Source of the DNA: Myxocyprinus asiaticus
Lineage: Eukaryota > Chordata > Actinopteri > Cypriniformes > Catostomidae
Assembly (NCBI RefSeq): GCF_019703515.2
Contig: NC_059382.1
Span: forward strand, 17,406,001 to 17,470,000
DNA length: 64,000 nucleotides
Reading direction: 5' to 3'
A program made the translations under genes and the position numbers. Shown here in pieces: positions 1 to 11,400 of this stretch. Within the stretch, counting starts at the first letter, position 1. The number at the start of each line of letters is the position of its first letter. A model generated the notes under the pieces. That model was given only the letters and a program-made list of their open reading frames with translations, had not been told where the DNA came from and did no database searches.

Positions 1-134
1 GTGACACCATGTGAGGAGCGGACGTGTAAATGACGAGCTCTGCGCACTTTGATAGTTTTTAATTATTTTTATGTCATAAACCAGTGAGATTCGATACACC
101 CTGTTACATATCTGTTTTTTTAAGTCAACGGGGC

Positions 135-964
135 AAAACATTTAAAATCTTCGGGCTCTGGAGATATTAAAAGACACTTACATGCTCAAACTGATACCTC
201 AGGTAGGCCCGCAGGCCAGGGGCTCGGTTTGGACGGTAAGGTGGGAGAAATTCAATGCCATCTGGCGAGCATGTCTGTGATGCTGACGAAAGTTGTTGCT
301 GACTTAGAGGATCTTGCTGTAATACGTCGATCGATTACTTCGATGGAAACAAAATTCTCTGAGTTGGTTACAAGAATCGGGGACGTCGAGAGACGGATCG
401 ATTATCTGGAGTCTTTGGAGAGGGAATTAGCTGCTAATCCACTAGCCTCTAAAGCAGATTTGGAATGCGTTTGGGAAAAACTGGAGGATTTGGAGATCGT
501 AATCGGCGAAACAACATCCGAATTGTTGGAATTCCTGAACATGAAGAAGGCAGAGATATGGTGAAATTCCTAGATGAGCTCTTCCCGAGTCTGCTCGACA
601 TAACAGGCTATAAGCTGGAAATCAAGTGAGCTCACAGTGTCCTTGCTTGCAGATCTGCTGAGGGAGACAGGCCCCGATCAATTCTAGCCAAATTTCTGAG
701 ATCATCCGATAAAGTTCTTGTGTTGCAATAGGCGAGGAGCAAAGGAAAGCTTTCTTGGAAGAATCAGCATTTTCTTGTTCCCAGACTTTGCGAATTTGAC
801 GAGAGAAACGTGATCGATTCAAGGAATGCAAGAAACTCTTACATCAACGAAAGATCGCTTTTGCTCTGATGTTTTTGGCCAAACTGAGAACTGATACTAA
901 GGATGGCCGCAAAATATTTACATGCCCGCAGCAAGCATTGTCTTTCATAGAGACAATGGGGTGA
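135..964 (+). pseudogene. LINE ORF1 (coiled-coil, RNA-binding protein) remnant, copy 1
   Basis: Remnant of the LINE nucleic-acid chaperone. Residues from about 229 to 564 give a heptad-like coiled-coil stretch (SVMLTKVVADLEDLAV, then FSELVTRIGDVERRIDYLE) closely related to the ORF1 of the copy at 34375. Other frames at 565-964 encode the RRM and C-terminal parts, ending in the pattern LRTDTKDGRKIF...CPQQALSFIETMG, typical of L1-type ORF1 C-terminal domains. The original ATG is lost and several frameshifts break the frame. This copy keeps the C-terminal domain that the second copy has lost, so the two complement each other for reconstructing domain layout. Confidence 0.75.
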
Positions 965-1027
965 GTAAACCATTTGATGTTTCTCATGTGGCCCCCGAGT
1001 GAGCTCGTCTCTCTGAGCATACACTTG

Positions 1028-1440
1028 ACTGTCTGAGGAAGCTGAGCGCCATTTTGTTCCTTTTTGTGTTGGTTCCGCCTAGTGGCTGGAGTTTGTTTTG
1101 TGGAATAACACTCCTTCGGGACAGTTGTGGATGAGTCTGCCCGTTCTTTGTGCTTATGCCTCCTGTTGGCTGGAGTTTGTTTTGTGGAGTATTTTTTGCA
1201 GGACATTGGAAGGATTAGGTCATCTGCTGCATTCATGAACAGCCAGCTCACTGAACATTTGTTTGACTGCCCGAGGAAACTGAACGGAATTGATTTTTTA
1301 TTTTTTTGCGCTGGTTCCGCTAGTGGCTGGAGTTTGTGGAGGAACACACCTTCGATACAGTTTTGTGAATTAATCTACAAGTTGTTTTTGTTTATTCTGC
1401 CTATTGGCTGGAGTTTGTTTTATAGATTATTTTCTGTTAT
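1028..1440 (+). repeat. Tandem repeats in the ORF1-ORF2 spacer of the LINE
   Basis: The motif GGCTGGAGTTTGTTTT (or a close variant) recurs four times, near 1084, 1168, 1328 and 1408. The longer context, TGGTTCCGC-TAGTGGCTGGAG followed by a conserved ACAC(T)CCTTCG block, occurs twice about 240 bp apart. So this is an imperfect two-unit tandem duplication, each unit with two half-motifs. The same arrangement sits in the second LINE copy at about 35120-35530, so it belongs to the element and arose before the copies separated. The reading frames predicted across it are not conserved between copies and are not treated as genes. Confidence 0.7.
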
Positions 1441-1718
1441 GTAATTCTATCTCGCAGAATTTGTATAGAAACACCGGACTTGAACAATCCGACGGCAAAG
1501 TTGTCGTGGGGGCTCTCGTAGGTGTACATGGACTGTTTGAGTTTAGAGGGATGGACCCTGGTTGGCGCTGTCGTGCGTGGGGTTAATGCACATGTTTTTC
1601 CTTTTTCTGTTTGTTTGGTTCTGGTGGAAGTTCGGGGTTTGACTGTTGAACTGCTGTTGGAATGTGGTCTTTATAATTTTATTTTTGACATGCAATCTAT
1701 TTTTTCTGATATGTCAAA

Positions 1719-4700
1719 ATGTCTAATGTTAATATGAGTGGATTGTCTCTCTCCACGTGGAATGTGAATGGGCTGGGGCACCCCATAAAAAGAAGGAAGG
1801 TTATTTCTTTTCTGAAACGTAAGAAATTTGATATAGTGTTTCTTCAAGAAACACATCTTCCCCCGCAGGAAGCTGAAAAATTGGGGAGGATATGGGGTGG
1901 ACATGTTTTCTTTAGTGCTGGCTCAAGTAAGAGCAGAGGAGTCATTACATTGATAAGTAAACATCTACAATTTAAATGTCTCAAACAGATTAAAGATAAA
2001 TTAGGAAGAGTCATTATTGTTTTAGCAGAAATTCAGGGGCAAAGGTGGATTTTGGCTAATATTTACGCACCTAACGCTGATGATCAGGGCTTTTTTATAG
2101 ATCTTGAAGGGATGTTGCAAGCCGCTGGCACCCCTCATGATATAATATTGGTAGGAGACCTTAATCTTTTGATGGACCTTGATCATAGTGAAGCAAAAGT
2201 GAGTAAGCCCCCTAGAGCAACATTGACGCTTCACAGGATTTGTAAAAAATCTTGGTCTTACAGATATTTGGAGACTTTAAACCCATCTGGGAGTGACTAT
2301 ACATTTTTTTCATCAGTCCATAAGATTTATTCTAGAGTAGATTTTTTTTTTCTTGATTTCTAAGTCCCTCATTTTATCTGTTGTTGATTGCTCAATTGGA
2401 AACATCTTAATCTCAGATCACGCCCTGGTGAGTTTAGAGGTGTTGCCACATACGGAGAAAATGAAATCATATAGTTGGCACTTTAATGTATCTCTTTTGC
2501 AAAATCCTGATTTCCAACAAATGTTAAAGGCTGAAATCCTCTCTATCCTCTGTGGGCGTGGCTTGGGAGGCACTTCAGGCGGTTCTTAATCCAAAGCAAA
2601 AGAACTTGTGGAGTCGGAAGGGAATATTAAAAGTGCTTAGGCAGAGCTGAAACGTCACATGTCGGCTGATGGCATCAGAGAATTGATCCGACTGAAATAC
2701 AGATATAATACTATTTTGTTGTGGAAGGTGGAGTTTTGGCTATTCAGGGCAAGACAGTCATACTTTGAGTCAGGGGACAAAGCAGGGAACATTTTGGCTA
2801 GATATGTAAAGCAGAGAGAGTCTTTTTCTACCATTTCCTCAGTGAAATCTGCTGGTGGTGAAATATTTACCTCAGCCATTGATATTAATAATGCTTTTAA
2901 AGAATTCTATCTGGATTTTTATAGTTCCATGTCTTCGACTACTGATGAAGATATTAGAAACTTTGTGGAACCATTAGAACACCCTAAACTGTTGACTGAG
3001 CAAAAAAATTCTCTTGATTCTGAGGTAAACTTGGAGGAGCTTGGCGAGGTAATCAAGGCCCTGCCTACAGGCAAGGCTCTGGGGCCAGATGGTTTTGCCG
3101 CTGAGTTTTTTAGATCTTCTGCTACAGAACTGGCTCCACTTTGTTAGAAGTTTATGCAAAATCATTAAAGAATGGAAAGCTTCCGGCAACCATGAAACAA
3201 GCGTGGATCAGTCTGATTCTTAAAAAGGACAAAGATCCAAGCGAGTGTAAGAGTTAAAAATATTGGCTAACCGATTAAGTAAAGTTATGACATCTCTTAT
3301 ACATATAGATCAGGTGGGGTTTATTTGGGGCTGCAGCTCTTCTGATAACATCAGGCGTCTAATTAATATCATGTGGTCAATGGCGAATGAGCAGACTCCG
3401 GTCGCTGCCATCTCACTTGTTGCTGAAAAGGCATTTGATATGGTAGAATGGGATTATCTTTTTAAGATTGTGGAAATATATGGGTTCGGGAATACTTTTA
3501 TTGGATGGATTAAGTTACTTTATAGACACCTGGTAGCGGTGGTACAAACAAATGGATTAATTTAAGATGATTTTACTCTGGATAGGGGCACCTGGCAGGG
3601 TTGCCCTCTTTCCCCTTTATTGTTCTGTCTTGCCCTGGAACCATTAGCAGCCGCGATAAGAAGGGAAGATGATTTTCCAGGGGTGATGACGGGAGGTATA
3701 CAGATGATATTTTATTATTCGTCTCCGACCCCACTAGATCTATGCCTTGCCTCCACAGAATTATTAATTCCTTTTCTAAGTTCTCAGGATACAGAGTTAA
3801 TTGGTCTAAATCCGAAGCTTTGGCTCTGACAGCATACTGCCCAGTAACGGCTTTTCAGCCGGATGCTTTCCAGTGGCCCAAACAGGGCATTAAATATTTG
3901 GGCATTTTATTCCCAGCAAATTTGTGTGATTTAGTTAATTTTGACCCTCTAATAAAAAGGTTTTCGAGCGATGTGGGCAGGTGGGCTTCATTACATTTAT
4001 CTATGATTGGGAAGGTTAATGTTATTAAAATGAATTGTATTCCAAAATTCAACTACCTGCTACAATCTCTCCCCATAGATGTCCCCCTCTCTTATTTCAA
4101 GCAGTTTGATAGCATAGCAAAGTCCTTCATTTGGAATGGTAAGCGTCCCAGATTACATTTCAATAAGTTACATAGGCCGGTTGACAAAGGTGGGCTAGGC
4201 CTACCCAAGATTTTGTTTTATTATTATGCATTCGGTTTCAAATATTTGGCTCATTTGTCGCTTCCACCTGAGAGAGCCCCTCCCTGGTTTGGTATTGAAC
4301 AGGAAGTTCTTGCCCCTATTTTGCCATTGCAAAGCCTTTCTATTAAACTAACCGGAGAAGTTAAGTTACACTCCGTTATCTCGCATTTGCACGTGGTATG
4401 GACAAAAGTGTCCAGAGTGTTTAATTCATAACATTTATTTAAATGTTGCCTTGAGCATATGGCTAAACCCAAAATTATGTATTAATAAGTCCCATTTCTG
4501 CTGGTCAGAGTGGATTGTGAGGGAGGTTAATACACTTGGTGACCTATATGAGAGTGGAGTGTTGAGATCGTTTGAAAATATGGTCCAACATTTCAGGATT
4601 CCCAGATCTCAGTTCTTTAGGTATTTACAGCTGCGCCACCTGCTCTGTACTAATTTTGGGAGTAGCATACACCCACCTAAAGGGGTAGATACTCTAGAAG

Positions 4701-5120
4701 TGGTGATTACTGCTTTTGGAAAAGGTCATGAGGCATCCGTGATTACTCCCTGTTAATTCAGAGTCTGGGGGACGGAGCTTCAGCTTCTCTCAAGAGATTA
4801 TGGGAGAGAGATTTAAACTTGGTATTGGAGGATGGAGTGTGGGCTAGGATTCTAAAAAACGTCAAGTCTACATCTAGAGATTCAAGGGTGCGTCTGATGC
4901 ATCTAGAGGGTGTCCAATATATAAATTGCATCGATTATATTGGACACCCTCTAGATTGTATAGACTTGGCCTTAAAGATACACCCACCTGCTGGCGATGC
5001 AATTCAGAAGATGGGGACACAACCCATGTTTTTTGGGGATGTGTTAAGATACAAGAATTTTGGTTGAGGGTTCAGAGCTTTATGTGTGACGTATTGGACA
5101 CACAATTTTCATTTATATAA
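1719..5120 (+). pseudogene. LINE ORF2 (endonuclease and reverse transcriptase) remnant, copy 1
   Basis: The longest clean stretch (1719-2363, 214 residues) is an APE-type endonuclease with WNVNGLG, the LQETHL catalytic block, NIYAPN, GDLNL (usually GDFN) and SRVDFFF. The matching SDH block follows in another frame near 2418. Reverse transcriptase pieces follow: KALGPDGFAAEFF near 3080, VEWDYLFKI near 3445 and [16 protein letters not shown] near 3630. The YADD active-site block is deleted: the frame runs from the glycine run straight to IFYYSS near 3700. The C-terminal part keeps CWRC...DTTHVFWGC near 5000. At least eight frame breaks are present, so no polymerase can be made. Confidence 0.85.
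4902..4955. repeat. Perfect 20-bp inverted repeat inside LINE ORF2
   Basis: Left arm 4902-4921 and right arm 4936-4955 are exact reverse complements with a 14-bp loop. The sister LINE copy at about 44290-44345 has only the right arm; at the left-arm position it has ordinary ORF2 sequence. The left arm is therefore a secondary, templated insertion in this copy. Confidence 0.9.
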
Positions 5121-5190
5121 CTGATTCCGTATTTTATTTTGTGTTAATTTGACTTGTGATGGAATCAATAAAGAATGATTATAACAAAAA

Positions 5191-5566
5191 ATCATGATAT
5201 ATTTTCTAAGATAAGAAACTGGCAGTCTGCGAAACTGAAGGATTTTTACGAAAGTTAAAATATTACATGATTTACATTACTAGATTTTTACATTTTCTTG
5301 TGGAAATTTAAATGGTGCTTGATCGTTCAAAATTCCCCTTCATGATGACAGGTGTTCTAAGTGGTTTTTATATGTTGCTATGCAGCTGCTGGGGTGTTCT
5401 GGGAGGCTTCTTTCTGGCCCAGTGCAAAAGAGTCCAACCTGAAGTCTCTATGATATTCTGTTCCCTAGATATGGCTTTGTTCCCTCTTTCAATGATAGCT
5501 TATGGGTTTTTTCGTCCATTGTATCATGCGTCAGGTGAAAATTGCAAGCTTGAATGCGTAAATAAA
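5191..5566. other. Spacer, nothing recognised
   Basis: AT-rich DNA between the LINE tail and a foldback MITE. An 85-codon frame at 5312-5569 has no recognisable domain, and its bases (TTGCTATGCAGCTGCTGGGG and similar) look repeat-derived. I do not call it a gene. Confidence 0.5.
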
Positions 5567-6095
5567 TAGTTCACCCAAAAATGAAAATTCTCTCATCATT
5601 TACTCACCCTCATGCCATCCCAGATGTCTTCTTTCTTCTGCAGAACACAAAGATTTTTAGAAAAATATCTCTGCTCTGTAGGTCCTTTTAATGCAAGTGA
5701 ATGGTGGCCAGAATTTTGAAGCTCAAAAAAAGCACATAAAGGTATTATAAAAGACTCCAGTGTCATTAAAACCATGTCTTCAGAAGTGATATGATAGGTG
5801 TGGGTGAGAGACAGATCAATATTTAAGTCAATTTTTACTATAAATTCTCACCCGCACCTATAATTTAACTTCTGAAGACATGGATTTAACCAATGGAGTC
5901 GTATGGATTACTTTTATGCTGCCATGTGCTTTTGGAGCTTCAAAATTTTCACTTGCATTGAATGGACCAACAGAGCTGAGATATTTATATAAAAATCTTC
6001 ATTTGTGTTCTACAGAATAAAGAAAGTCATACATATCTGGTATGGCATGAGTAAATGATAAGAGAATTTTCATTTTTGGGTGAACTACTCCTTTA
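5567..6095. mobile_element. Foldback MITE (Angel-like), copy 1, short form
   Basis: It begins TAGTTCACCCAAAAATGAAA and ends with the reverse complement, TTTCATTTTTGGGTGAACTA. Almost the whole element is palindromic, with arms of about 250 bp. It has no coding capacity. At least nine full or partial copies of this family lie in the window. The ends resemble the abundant Angel-type foldback elements of cyprinid fishes; that name is from memory. This copy lacks the central block (CATATCGCCCCCTACTGGG) of the longer copies at 8121, 26727 and 55071. Confidence 0.85.
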
Positions 6096-6694
6096 GAAAA
6101 GTAAAAACACACCTCTCCTCAACAACCCGCCTGATTTGAGGTGTCATTCATGTCTGTATATAACAAACAGTGCAAGATGAGTTATGCATCTAGGTTTATT
6201 ACTTATGATTAGGGGTTTGTTAAAATCCTTATGAGCAATAGTAATAGTGTCTCCAGTTCTGACTCTTTCATCCAGGGATCTGTGCTACATTGTTGTTAGA
6301 CTCTGGCACTGGAATCTGGGTCCAAACAAGGAGGAAAGGGCCAATAACACTGACATCATCATCTTTTTGATAACAGAATGATATATTAGTCTGTGTTTGG
6401 AAATGTGTGCACTTTTAATCTCCAGAGAAGGGGCAAAGAAGGATGTGGGATGAGAAAGTGTTACAGTATTTCAGTGCAGCTTTAAAAGATTGATAATACT
6501 GTATGTTTTATATTACTATTACTGTTAACTTACAGTGACTCTTCTTTCATAGGTCCAACCCTTAAAAAACTGTAGTGGTAAGGTCAGTTATAAAACATTT
6601 TTTTTTATTATTCATGATTTTCACACATGGCATTGGCTGGGTAAACAGTGGTGTTAGTGTAAGCTGCAGAAGGGAGAACACAACTTTGAGAAAG
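6096..6694. other. Spacer, nothing recognised
   Basis: No coding region, repeat arm or RNA gene could be supported here. Confidence 0.5.
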
Positions 6695-6702
6695 GGCTAA
6701 AT

Positions 6703-7535
6703 CAGTGGTTCTAAAACGGTGGGTCTTACTATTTTGTATATTTATGGCCTGTGCCATTCGTGATATTAATACTAGTTTTTTTTTTGTCATGTCCCAGATG
6801 TTGATTTTTGTTAAAGAGAACCGGTTTAAACGTATTTCTTTTTGTTACTTGAAGGTCACATTAAACTGATTTGGACATTTTTTACCAGTCATTTTTCATT
6901 TTGTTTTGATAGTTTTCAAACACCATTAATGTACAGATTTGACATTTTTAGCCTTTACCCAGACCCAGACTTTCAATATTAAACTATTAAACTCTATTAT
7001 AAAAATACAAATTATTACATGTTTAAAACTATGATAATCTAAACAAAGAGTGAAATGAGAATGAACCATTTCAATATTTATTTGTGTGAAAATGATTTCT
7101 ATCAATTTTTTTAAAATTACAACTGTCCCACAGTTGTGGCATCATTTCCACCACACCAAACTATTTTACCCCTAACACATTTGTTTTTCAAAGATCAGTG
7201 TACTTGTGCACAAAGTTGACAAAAGTGTCAATGAATAGCATGCTTGAGATGATGTGCAAAGAATATAAAGATAGTTCAAGGTAATTAACACTTGTAAGCA
7301 GAATATATTTATTGGGTGTCAGTTCCAATCAAGCTGTAATTTTGCCAAATTATGCAAAAACTGTGAAAATATTATTTAATTGTCTGTATTCAGGATACAT
7401 AAAATGTTAGCTTTGAAATAAGCCTTAGCAAGACAAATGAGTCGGCCATTTTATTCCTGAAACATTAAAAATGATAGTCGCCACTTCATCCAATGTAAAT
7501 CTGGGTCCTGAAGCAAAACCGTTTGAGAAGTATTG
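6703..7535. mobile_element. Non-autonomous hAT element, 833 bp
   Basis: The left end CAGTGGTTCTAAAACGGTGG matches the reverse complement of the right end (CAATACTTCTCAAACGGT). It is flanked by 8-bp duplications, GGCTAAAT at 6695-6702 and GCCTAAAT at 7536-7543, with one mismatch. CA(G)TGGTTCTCAAA-type ends with 8-bp duplications are the hAT signature. There is no transposase remnant, so it is a deletion derivative or MITE. Confidence 0.8.
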
Positions 7536-7543
7536 GCCTAAAT

Positions 7544-7836
7544 AACTCAATAAGCAACACCAGTTAGAAAAGTGCCAGACAATGCACTTTTCTTCGCTTT
7601 CACGGGCAGACAGTTCTGCTTAGGCACAGAGGCCTCTTGTGGACACCTAAGAAGTGTTTTGAATGCATTTAGGTCATTTGATATCAGCCCTTTACAAGCT
7701 GGAAATTTTTGGCAGAACACAAGGGCCATTAGTGCATTACTGGCTTTAAGGTTTATGCAATTCCCCTTAAACACTGCAGATCTGATGCTGTTCACATTTT
7801 GTCCTAATAGAGTAATTGTCCTCCCTGCCTGGAAAG

Positions 7837-7839
<3 letters not shown>
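7544..7839. other. Spacer, nothing recognised
   Basis: Long frames cross this stretch on both strands, but they run into the GT/G microsatellite and have no domain. Treated as chance. Confidence 0.5.
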
Positions 7840-7892
<53 letters not shown>

Positions 7893-7910
7893 GGGGGGGG
7901 GGGGGGGGGG
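7840..7910. repeat. (GT)n microsatellite followed by poly-G
   Basis: A GT dinucleotide run covers about 7840-7888, followed by GCGC and then 19 G residues at 7892-7910. The lengths are liable to sequencing and assembly error. Confidence 0.97.
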
Positions 7911-8120
7911 AGATTAATTAAGCAGTTCAGACTGTACTTCGTTAATGAAATGGCATTTGACACTGACCTAGGGCAGGAAGTCTGTAACAGGGCTTTATCT
8001 CAGTGACACAGCGCAGATAGACACACAGCTCATTAAGTAGGTCACACGTCAATATGATAAGTCACTTTGCTGAAGGCATAAAGTGCTACTCAAAAGAAGG
8101 GTGAGGACAGAACTATTATC

Positions 8121-8792
8121 TTAAAAGGTTAGTTCACCCAAAAATGAAAATTCTCTCATCATTTACTCACCCTCATGCCATCCCAGATGTTTATGACTTT
8201 CTTTCATCTGCTGAACACAAACAAAGATTTTTAGATTAATTTCTCAGATCTGTAGGTCCATACAATGCAAGTGAATGGGTGCCAAAAGTTCGAAGCTCCA
8301 AAATCCACATAAGGGTAAAAGTACTCCAGACGACTCTGGTGGTTAGATCCATATCTTCTGAAGCAATATGACAGCTATGAAACAGATCAATATTTAAGTC
8401 CTTTTTCCTTCACTTTCACTTTCTCCTGTTTTTGGTGATTCACATTCTTTGTGCATATCGCCCCCTACTGGGCAGGGAAGATAATTTATGACAAAAAATT
8501 ACTTAAATATTGATCTGTTTCTCACACACACCTATCATATCACTTTAGAAAATATGGATTTAACCACTGGAGTCGTATGGATTACTTTTATGCTCCCTTC
8601 ATGTGGATTTTGGAGCTTCAAAATTTTGGCACCCATTCACTTGCATTGTGAGGACCTACAGAGCTGAAATATTCTTCTAAAAACCTTCATTTGTTTTCTG
8701 CAGAAGAAAGAAAGCCATACACATCTGGGCATAGCATGAGTGTGAGTAAATGATGAGATAATTTTCATTTTTGGGTGAACTATCCCTTTAAA
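8121..8792. mobile_element. Foldback MITE (Angel-like), copy 2, long form
   Basis: TTAAAAGG-TTAGTTCACCC at the left and GGGTGAACTATCCC-TTTAA at the right are reverse complements, with arms of roughly 280 bp. The centre holds the CATATCGCCCCCTACTGGG block seen in the other long copies. TTAA at both outer ends may be the target site. Confidence 0.85.
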
Positions 8793-9327
8793 CCAGCCTA
8801 AGATGGTTCGCTGGTCTAAGCAGGTCTTCAAGCCTTGTCAGGCTGGTCTGTATGCTGGTTTAAAAGAGGTTTTGGGTACTTGGGTAGTATCTTAAAGCTG
8901 CTAAAAACTAGCAAACCTTCTTAGCTGGTTTAGTTTTTATTTTATTTTTTCCTGCAGCCTTTCCTCTTTAAATAAATTTTTTTTTTCTCATTATTAAATG
9001 TTATAGTTGTGGTTTCAATGATTTGAAAGGCATATTGCCTGAATTTTTTTTATCAACAAAGTGGCAAGGGCAATTTGACCTCAGGTTGAACACACGTTTT
9101 CTGCCATTTGCTTATTCCTGCAAGATGAGAAGATCTGAATTCATTTGCTATTTTTAGCATGCTCATATAGTCAGTCTGCTCACTCTGGCAAGTCAGAGAG
9201 CATTTGGCAATATGTCAAAAGAAGTAGAAAAGGTAGAGAAAACGGATGAAGATGAACAAATACTGCACATTAAGGATATGAGTATTTATTATTTTCTGAT
9301 TATGCTATTGTTTAGGTAAAGTGCCTA
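8793..9327. other. ACCAGC-rich repeat fragment, then unrecognised spacer
   Basis: At 8791-8870 short words such as CCAGCCTAAGATGG and GGCTGGTCTGTATGCTGGTTT recur. Similar fragments lie near 31505 and 62700, so this is a dispersed repeat. The rest of the stretch holds nothing I recognise. Confidence 0.5.
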
Positions 9328-9410
9328 ATGGGATAGTACATCCCAACAAATAAATACTGTCAACATTTACTCATACTCATGTTGTTCCAAACCCGTAAGA
9401 CATACATACT
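9328..9410. mobile_element. Foldback MITE, copy 3, left arm
   Basis: A diverged left arm: GGGATAGTACATCCCAACAA, then ACTCATACTCATGTTGTTCC. Its partner arm lies 4.9 kb away at 14322-14441, with the gypsy element between them. The MITE is therefore older than the retroelement insertion. Confidence 0.7.
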
Positions 9411-9419
9411 TCCATGGAT

Positions 9420-9740
9420 CACAAAAGGAGCTGTTAGGGCTATTACAGAGCCTGATGCCACAGGGGGGTACTCCAGCAGCAAACCTGCCGCAGCCACAGC
9501 CATGCCCCACATCACGCTCGCAAAGATGGGATCACAGGATGACCCGGAGGTGTTCATTGAACTCTTCAAGCACAAAGGCTGAAGCATATGGATGGCCAAA
9601 CACACAGTGGGCGGTCCGCCCGCTGGCGCTACTCTCGGGGGAAGCCCAACTCGCAGCCCAATAGCTTCCTGTTGTGAAACTTCTGGACTACTCAGACCTA
9701 AAGTGGGCCATGTTGCATGGGCATTTCCAGGACCAATGCC
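9420..9740 (+). pseudogene. gypsy gag remnant, copy A
   Basis: The residues LAKMGSQDDPEVFIELFKHKG, then in another frame PNTQWAVRPLALLSGEAQLAAQ, align by eye with gag of copy B (KMGAADDPEAFLDLFERTAE and LIPLLSGEAQLAAQ). The match ends near 9710 at the equivalent of DLKRAIL. Sequence then jumps to GHFQDQC, the tail of a CCHC zinc knuckle, so about half of gag is deleted. Gag would form the retrotransposon particle; this copy is dead. Confidence 0.72.
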
Positions 9741-9823
9741 ATGTGATGGAGGTGGGGTCGTTGGTCCTGGTCCCTGACGCACCGCAGGCTGGCCCCGATT
9801 GAGCAGGGACGTACCGTGTACCG

Positions 9824-10183
9824 GTGAGTATTCAAGGGGGTACATATCAAGCATTGGTTGATTTAGGCTGTAACCAGACCTCAGTTCACCAATGCTTGGT
9901 TCAAGGTGAGGCCTTGGGTACAGCACGCCAGGTGAAGGTGAGGCGTGTGCATGGGGATGTGAATGAATACCCCTTAGTGTCCGTCACGATCCAATTTCGG
10001 GGGCGAAAACATAAAATAGAGGCGGCGATTAGTTCCTGCCTCACCCATTCACTGATTTTGGGAACGAATTGGCTGGCATTTCAAATGGTGTTGAGGAAAA
10101 TGTGTGTGAATGGGTCCTACAACAGGGGAGTTCAGTGTAGGGTGTGTGCAGCGTTGGCTGGGGAGGCTTTCCTGAGCTGTTGA
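9824..10183 (+). pseudogene. gypsy protease remnant, copy A
   Basis: An open stretch of about 119 residues with retropepsin features: VSIQGGTYQALVDLGCNQT (active-site DTG/DSG changed to DLG), IQFRGRKHKIEAAIS, and LILGTNWLAFQ matching the ILG block near the end of such proteases. The changed active site and the lack of an intact flanking frame mean it is inactive. It lies directly upstream of integrase. Confidence 0.72.
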
Positions 10184-10301
10184 CGCCAGCTCCACGTCAG
10201 GAAGACCCGGAGGGAGGGAAAGGCCCTTGCTCCCCACACCCCTTGGGGATTTCCCTTTAGAGCAGACATGAGACCAAAGTCTCAAGTACGCCTTTGACAA
10301 A

Positions 10302-11400
10302 GTGAAAGTAATTGATGGTCAGCGGCTTCAGCCCAGCGTTGTGCTCTCCCACCCCTACTTTATGATTAGTAAAGATAGGTTGTATCGAGTGACGCAGGAA
10401 AGCTCAGACAAAAGAAGACACGACCCAGTTGTTGGTCCAAAGAGTCATTGGGAAATGTTATTCCAGGCAGCTCATCATAATCAGATGGCGGGACATTTAG
10501 GGCAGGACAAAAAACTGAACCGTCTTGTGGCCCGCTTCTATTGGCTGGGCATTCACGGCGATGTTCTAAGGTGGTATGCGGCATGTCGAGAATGTCAGTT
10601 GGTGAATCCACCGGCCACCCCAGAAGTGCCATTGCGCCCTCTTTCGTTGATCGAGGTTCCCTTGAAAGAATTGGGATGGACCTCATCAAGCCATTAGAAC
10701 GGTCCTGATGGATTATGCAACGCAATACCCCAAAGCCGTGCCGCTTCGCAACATTTCAGCACGCAGTGTTGCGGAGGCACTCTTCAAGATTATCTCGCGA
10801 GCTGGGATCCGAAGGAGATCCAAACTGATCAAGGCACCTCTGATTGTCATGCACACTTCGCGAACTGTACGAATTATTGGGATTAGATCGATTCGTACCA
10901 GTATTTACCATCCTCAGATGGATGGCCAGGTCGAACGGTTTAATCAAACCCTTAAAAACATGACCCGAAAGTTCGTACATGAGGATGCTCGGAATTTGGA
11001 TAAGTGGCTCAAACCCCTATTATTTGCAGTATGAGAGGTCCCGCAAGCCTCGCAGTGTTTTAGACGTCCTGAAGGAGAATTGGGAGGAAGGGCCTTCAGA
11101 GAGCAAGAATTAAATTCAGGACGTTCTTGACCCGAGAGCAAAACTCCACACATTAGGCCAGTTAACACAGGAAAATTTGCTACAGGCACAAGAATGTCAA
11201 TCCCGGTTGTATTATAGGGGTGCTCGGCTACGTGAGTTTTCACAGGGAGATAAGGTACATCAATTTACAATGAATACAAGGGCAAGGGCCCTTTGAGGTC
11301 ACACGGCGGATCGGGACGTAGACTATGAGGTAAAACGAACGGATAGAGGCAGAGCACAAGAGCTATACCACCTAAATCTCCTAAAACCATGGAGAGAAGT
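10302..11400 (+). pseudogene. gypsy integrase remnant, copy A
   Basis: An N-terminal HHCC zinc finger is visible (AAHHNQMAGHLG, then CRECQL about 30 residues on). The catalytic core follows (MDYATQYPKAVPLRNIS, SIRTSIYHPQMDGQVERFNQTLKNM), then LDKWLKPLLFAV. A tail near 11290-11400 (GPFEVTRRIG, VKRTDRG, LNLLKPWRE) is typical of the gypsy integrase C-terminus. The frame is broken near 10690 and several times after 11034. Its place upstream of RT is the unusual point of this element. Confidence 0.82.

Larger units (their letters stand above)
1..5190 (+). mobile_element. L1-clade LINE, copy 1 (decayed, nearly full length)
   Basis: A non-LTR retrotransposon in sense orientation. Visible in order are a 5' leader, an ORF1 remnant, a spacer of about 750 bp, an ORF2 remnant (endonuclease, then reverse transcriptase, then a C-terminal Cys/His motif) and a tail with an AATAAA signal near 5170. 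The first bases align with the leader of a second copy near 34250, so the 5' end is at or just before the window start. Both ORFs carry frameshifts, stops and deletions. The ORF2 C-terminus after the Cys/His motif is missing compared with the copy ending near 44830. The element is dead. Assignment to the L1/Tx1 group rests on the ORF1 and ORF2 motifs; the exact family is not known to me. Confidence 0.88.

Noticed and set aside
1127..1586. Frames of 60-105 codons in the LINE spacer
   Set aside because: They arise from the tandem spacer repeats and are not kept in the second LINE copy.
5312..5569. 85-codon frame with hydrophobic stretches
   Set aside because: The bases look repeat-derived, there is no conserved motif, and the frame ends in the MITE next to it.
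7547..8006. Opposite-strand frames of 138 and 144 codons
   Set aside because: They are mostly a translation of the GT/poly-G microsatellite and unremarkable flanks, with His-Thr or Cys-Val runs and no domain.
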